The position numbers and the translations under genes are program-made. A DNA stretch of 51,774 nucleotides from an uncultured Lachnospiraceae bacterium (GTDB lineage Bacteria > Bacillota > Clostridia > Lachnospirales > Lachnospiraceae): the NCBI GenBank assembly GCA_949287925.1, contig CASEIR010000042.1, positions 1 to 51,774 on the forward strand. Direction: 5' to 3'. Position 1 is the stretch's first letter, and each line of letters starts with the position of its first letter. The notes beneath the pieces were generated by a model. The model worked only from the letters and a program-made list of their open reading frames with translations, was not told the DNA's origin and made no database searches. This document shows, piece by piece, positions 50,040-51,774 of the stretch.

Positions 50040-50090
50040 AAAAGTAGTGACGCAGCAGGAATGTCTGATATATAATTGGAAGGTGGAATT

Positions 50091-50756
50091 ATGTTTATTG
50101 ATCTGCACATGCATGAGATGACCTGCTCTGCTGACAGCTTTCTGAAGCTTTCACAGATGGTGGATATTGCCAGGGCAAGAGGCCTTGACGGGATCAGTAT
50201 TACGGATCATGACAGCATGGGGCTTAGAGAGTATGCGGCCGAATATTCGAAGATAGCTGATTTCCCGGTTTTTGTGGGAATTGAATATTATTCCCTGCAG
50301 GGGGATATCGTGGCCTTTGGCATTGAAGACTATCCAAAAGAGCGAATCCCGGCGCAGGATTTTATCGATCTGGTGAAAGCCCAGGGAGGCGTCTGTTTTG
50401 CGGCGCATCCATTCCGCAATAACGGAAGAGGCCTTGGAGAGGCGCTGTTGGACGTGAAGGGACTGGACGGTGTAGAAGTGCTCAATGGAAGCACCTCGGC
50501 TGCTGCATGCCGGAAGGCAGCCAGATATGCGGGGCGGCTGGGACTTCGTACTGTGGGGGCAAGTGATTGTCATGTACCGGAGAAGGTGGGAGTGTGCGCG
50601 ACATATTTCCCGGAGGAGGTACGCACGATGGAAGAGTTTCTGCGGGTATTCCATCAGGGAGGTTTAAAGCCCGCCTGCTACAGCGGCGGTGTGTATCGCG
50701 TCATGGAGATGCGGGAGTATGAACGGTTCCGGCCGCAGCGTGTGGGGATCGGATAA
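50091..50756 (+). CDS. PHP-domain metal-dependent phosphoesterase
   Basis: The 221-residue protein has the polymerase and histidinol phosphatase (PHP) fold as a single domain: FIDLHMHEMTCSAD, ISITDHDSMGL, VGIEYYS, FAAHPFRN and GASDCHV carry the metal ligands. Related stand-alone PHP proteins degrade nucleoside phosphates or oligonucleotides; the substrate here is unknown. The ATG at 50091 follows GGAAGGTGGAATT; an in-frame start at 50076 would precede the site. The gene has its own promoter and lies upstream of yedF, with no terminator recognised between them. Confidence 0.85.
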   Translation: MFIDLHMHEMTCSADSFLKLSQMVDIARARGLDGISITDHDSMGLREYAAEYSKIADFPVFVGIEYYSLQGDIVAFGIEDYPKERIPAQDFIDLVKAQGGVCFAAHPFRNNGRGLGEALLDVKGLDGVEVLNGSTSAAACRKAARYAGRLGLRTVGASDCHVPEKVGVCATYFPEEVRTMEEFLRVFHQGGLKPACYSGGVYRVMEMREYERFRPQRVGIG

Positions 50757-50799
50757 GAAACAGCATGAAAAAATATTTTCATAAATACAGAAAAAGCCA

Positions 50800-50828
50800 T
50801 TTACCTTTCGAACCTATAGTGATAGAAT
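50800..50828 (+). promoter_or_regulatory. Promoter of yedF
   Basis: TTTACC (50800–50805), 17-base spacer, TAGAAT (50823–50828), 49 bases ahead of the ATG. Confidence 0.55.
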
Positions 50829-50877
50829 ATCTCTATAAGTGTTGAAGGTAATGACGGAAAAGAAAGGCGGAACAGAT

Positions 50878-51483
50878 ATGATTACAGTCAACGCAATGGG
50901 AGATAATTGCCCAATCCCGGTTGTAAAAACCAAAAAGGCAATGCAGGCGCTTACAGGGCCGGAAGTGATCGAGGTGCTGGTGGACAATGAGATTGCTGTC
51001 CAGAATGTGACCAAGATGGCAGCCGGCGCAGGCGGACAGGTATCTTCAGAAAAGCTTGGCGATGCGGAATTTAAGATTACCATTCAGATGAAAGGCGCAG
51101 TAGCTGCAGAGACACCGGAAGAGGCGTCCTGCGTACCGGATTCCAGAGGCAATCTGGTAGTAGCTGTCGCATCTGACCGTATGGGAAGCGGAAATGATGA
51201 GCTTGGGAAAGTCCTTATTAAAGGATTTATCTTTGCAGTAACTCAGCTGGACACACTGCCAAAGACCATGGTGTTCTATAACGGAGGAGCGACTCTGACG
51301 ACGGAAGGATCCGATTCATTGGAAGACCTGAAGTCGCTGGAAGCTCAGGGAGTAGAGATCCTTACATGTGGGACATGTCTGGACTACTATGGACTGAAAG
51401 AAAAGCTGGCGGTAGGTTCTGTTACCAATATGTACAGTATTGTAGAGACGCTGGCTGGAGCATCTAAGATCATCAAACCGTAA
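50878..51483 (+). CDS. yedF: YedF, selenium-metabolism sulfurtransferase-like protein
   Basis: This 201-residue protein has an N-terminal TusA-like domain with the CPxP motif (GDNCPIPVVKTKKAM, Cys11) and a C-terminal DsrE-like domain (VFYNGGATLTTEGS, ILTCGTCLDYYGL with two cysteines). It is the standard partner of selD in selenium-using Firmicutes, where it is thought to deliver activated selenium, though its role is not proven. The ATG at 50878 follows AAGGCGGAACAGAT; the frame upstream (to 50839) has no site. It ends 190 bases before selD, with a terminator between. Confidence 0.93.
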   Translation: MITVNAMGDNCPIPVVKTKKAMQALTGPEVIEVLVDNEIAVQNVTKMAAGAGGQVSSEKLGDAEFKITIQMKGAVAAETPEEASCVPDSRGNLVVAVASDRMGSGNDELGKVLIKGFIFAVTQLDTLPKTMVFYNGGATLTTEGSDSLEDLKSLEAQGVEILTCGTCLDYYGLKEKLAVGSVTNMYSIVETLAGASKIIKP

Positions 51484-51528
51484 GGAATGATTTGGTAAAA
51501 ATACTCAGATTGAATTTTCGTAAGATTT

Positions 51529-51583
51529 CCACAAGGAACGCCGCGATGTAAAAAAATACTTCGGACTTCCTTGTGGTTTTTTT
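51529..51583 (+). terminator. Terminator after yedF
   Basis: CCACAAGGAA (51529–51538) pairs with TTCCTTGTGG (51567–51576), then seven Ts (51577–51583). The hairpin has a 28-base loop. It lies between yedF and selD and could attenuate read-through into selD. Confidence 0.8.
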
Positions 51584-51673
51584 GCGGACAGGATCATTCT
51601 GACACACGGATCCCGGCTGGGATGAAGGTTCCGTTACAGGCGTCTGTGGCGGAGGAGAGGAGGAAGCGAAAGT

Positions 51674-51774
51674 ATGATTACAGATGTAAAACTGACGCAG
51701 TTAAGCAAGACGGCAGGCTGAGCGGCCAAGATCGGTCCTGAGACCCTTGCCCAGGTTCTGGGTAAGCTGCCGAA
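51674..51774 (+). CDS. selD: Selenophosphate synthase with selenocysteine codon (3' end outside window)
   Basis: SelD makes selenophosphate, the selenium donor for selenocysteine tRNA. The first codons encode MITDVKLTQLSKTAG, then TGA at codon 16 (51719–51721), then AAKIGPETLAQVLGKLP. In SelD the LTxxSxxxGCxxK segment holds the catalytic Cys or Sec, so the TGA is read as selenocysteine. A strong ribosome binding site (GAGAGGAGGAAGCGAAAGT) precedes the ATG. A 9-bp stem-loop lies just downstream. The window ends after 33 codons; the rest of the protein cannot be inspected. Confidence 0.93.
51746..51766 (+). promoter_or_regulatory. SECIS element of selD
   Basis: CTTGCCCAG (51746–51754) pairs with CTGGGTAAG (51758–51766) with one wobble, loop GTT (51755–51757). 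The loop starts 33 bases after the UGA with G first, within the range known for bacterial SECIS elements. Confidence 0.7.

Overview
The window reads as a chromosomal segment of a Gram-positive, low-to-mid GC anaerobe of the class Clostridia, most likely family Lachnospiraceae. Support comes from AGGAGG-type ribosome binding sites, TTGACA/TATAAT promoters, the gene order HPr-like–dnaE–pfkA, a glgC–glgD pair, rpmG(L33)–secE–nusG–rplKA–(L10 leader)–rplJL, a IICBA glucose-type PTS with ptsH/ptsI, FeoB-associated Cys-rich and CXXC small proteins typical of this family, and a selenium pathway. The genus is not decidable from sequence alone. The window is almost entirely housekeeping; no tRNA, rRNA, CRISPR array, integrase or complete insertion sequence was found.

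Layout. 1–6457: 3' part of an acyl-ACP thioesterase, cvfB, an HPr-like small protein, dnaE and pfkA. 6460–11175: murI with a DUF1934 gene, an inverted membrane protein, cardiolipin synthase and an FKBP/trigger-factor-like lipoprotein. 11183–16100: a GH3 beta-glucosidase, a decayed SDR gene, purC and a Cof-type phosphatase. 16119–20204: glgC–glgD (glycogen synthesis) divergent from moaC–xdhC (molybdenum enzyme maturation). 20395–23787: L33, SecE, NusG, L11, L1, L10, L7/L12 with L1-type and L10-type leader RNAs. 23797–28134: a RAT-terminator element followed by glucose-type EIICBA, HPr and Enzyme I. 28171–31681: heterodimeric ABC exporter on the minus strand. 31810–39575: rpoB–rpoC. 39641–42657: Cys-rich peptide, M24 peptidase, HD protein, nucleotidyltransferase. 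42803–45592: a 25-residue microprotein, a LysR regulator and a three-gene thiol/iron-sulfur redox cassette. 45566–50756: HD, MBL-fold, phosphodiesterase, HAD, methyltransferase and PHP genes. 50878–end: yedF and the start of selD.

The most striking observation is that rpoB carries an in-frame UGA at codon 703 (34081–34083), with the rest of the 1289-codon frame intact. The cell appears to decode UGA as selenocysteine: selD at the right edge has UGA at codon 16 followed by a strong 9-bp stem-loop at SECIS distance. Directly downstream of the rpoB UGA lies a bulged stem-loop whose architecture (GG, one bulged pyrimidine, a stem, a loop starting GGU) resembles a bacterial SECIS. A sequencing or assembly error remains the simplest alternative and must be excluded first.

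Other points of interest are a RAT antiterminator whose terminator probably also ends the rplJL transcript, near-duplicate L1-site hairpins before rplK and rplA, an HPr whose regulatory Ser46 position is Lys (with Ser at 45), intergenic palindromes sharing a GGGGAATTTT core (one of which contains the stop codons of two convergent genes), and a free-standing 25-codon gene with its own promoter, ribosome binding site and terminator.
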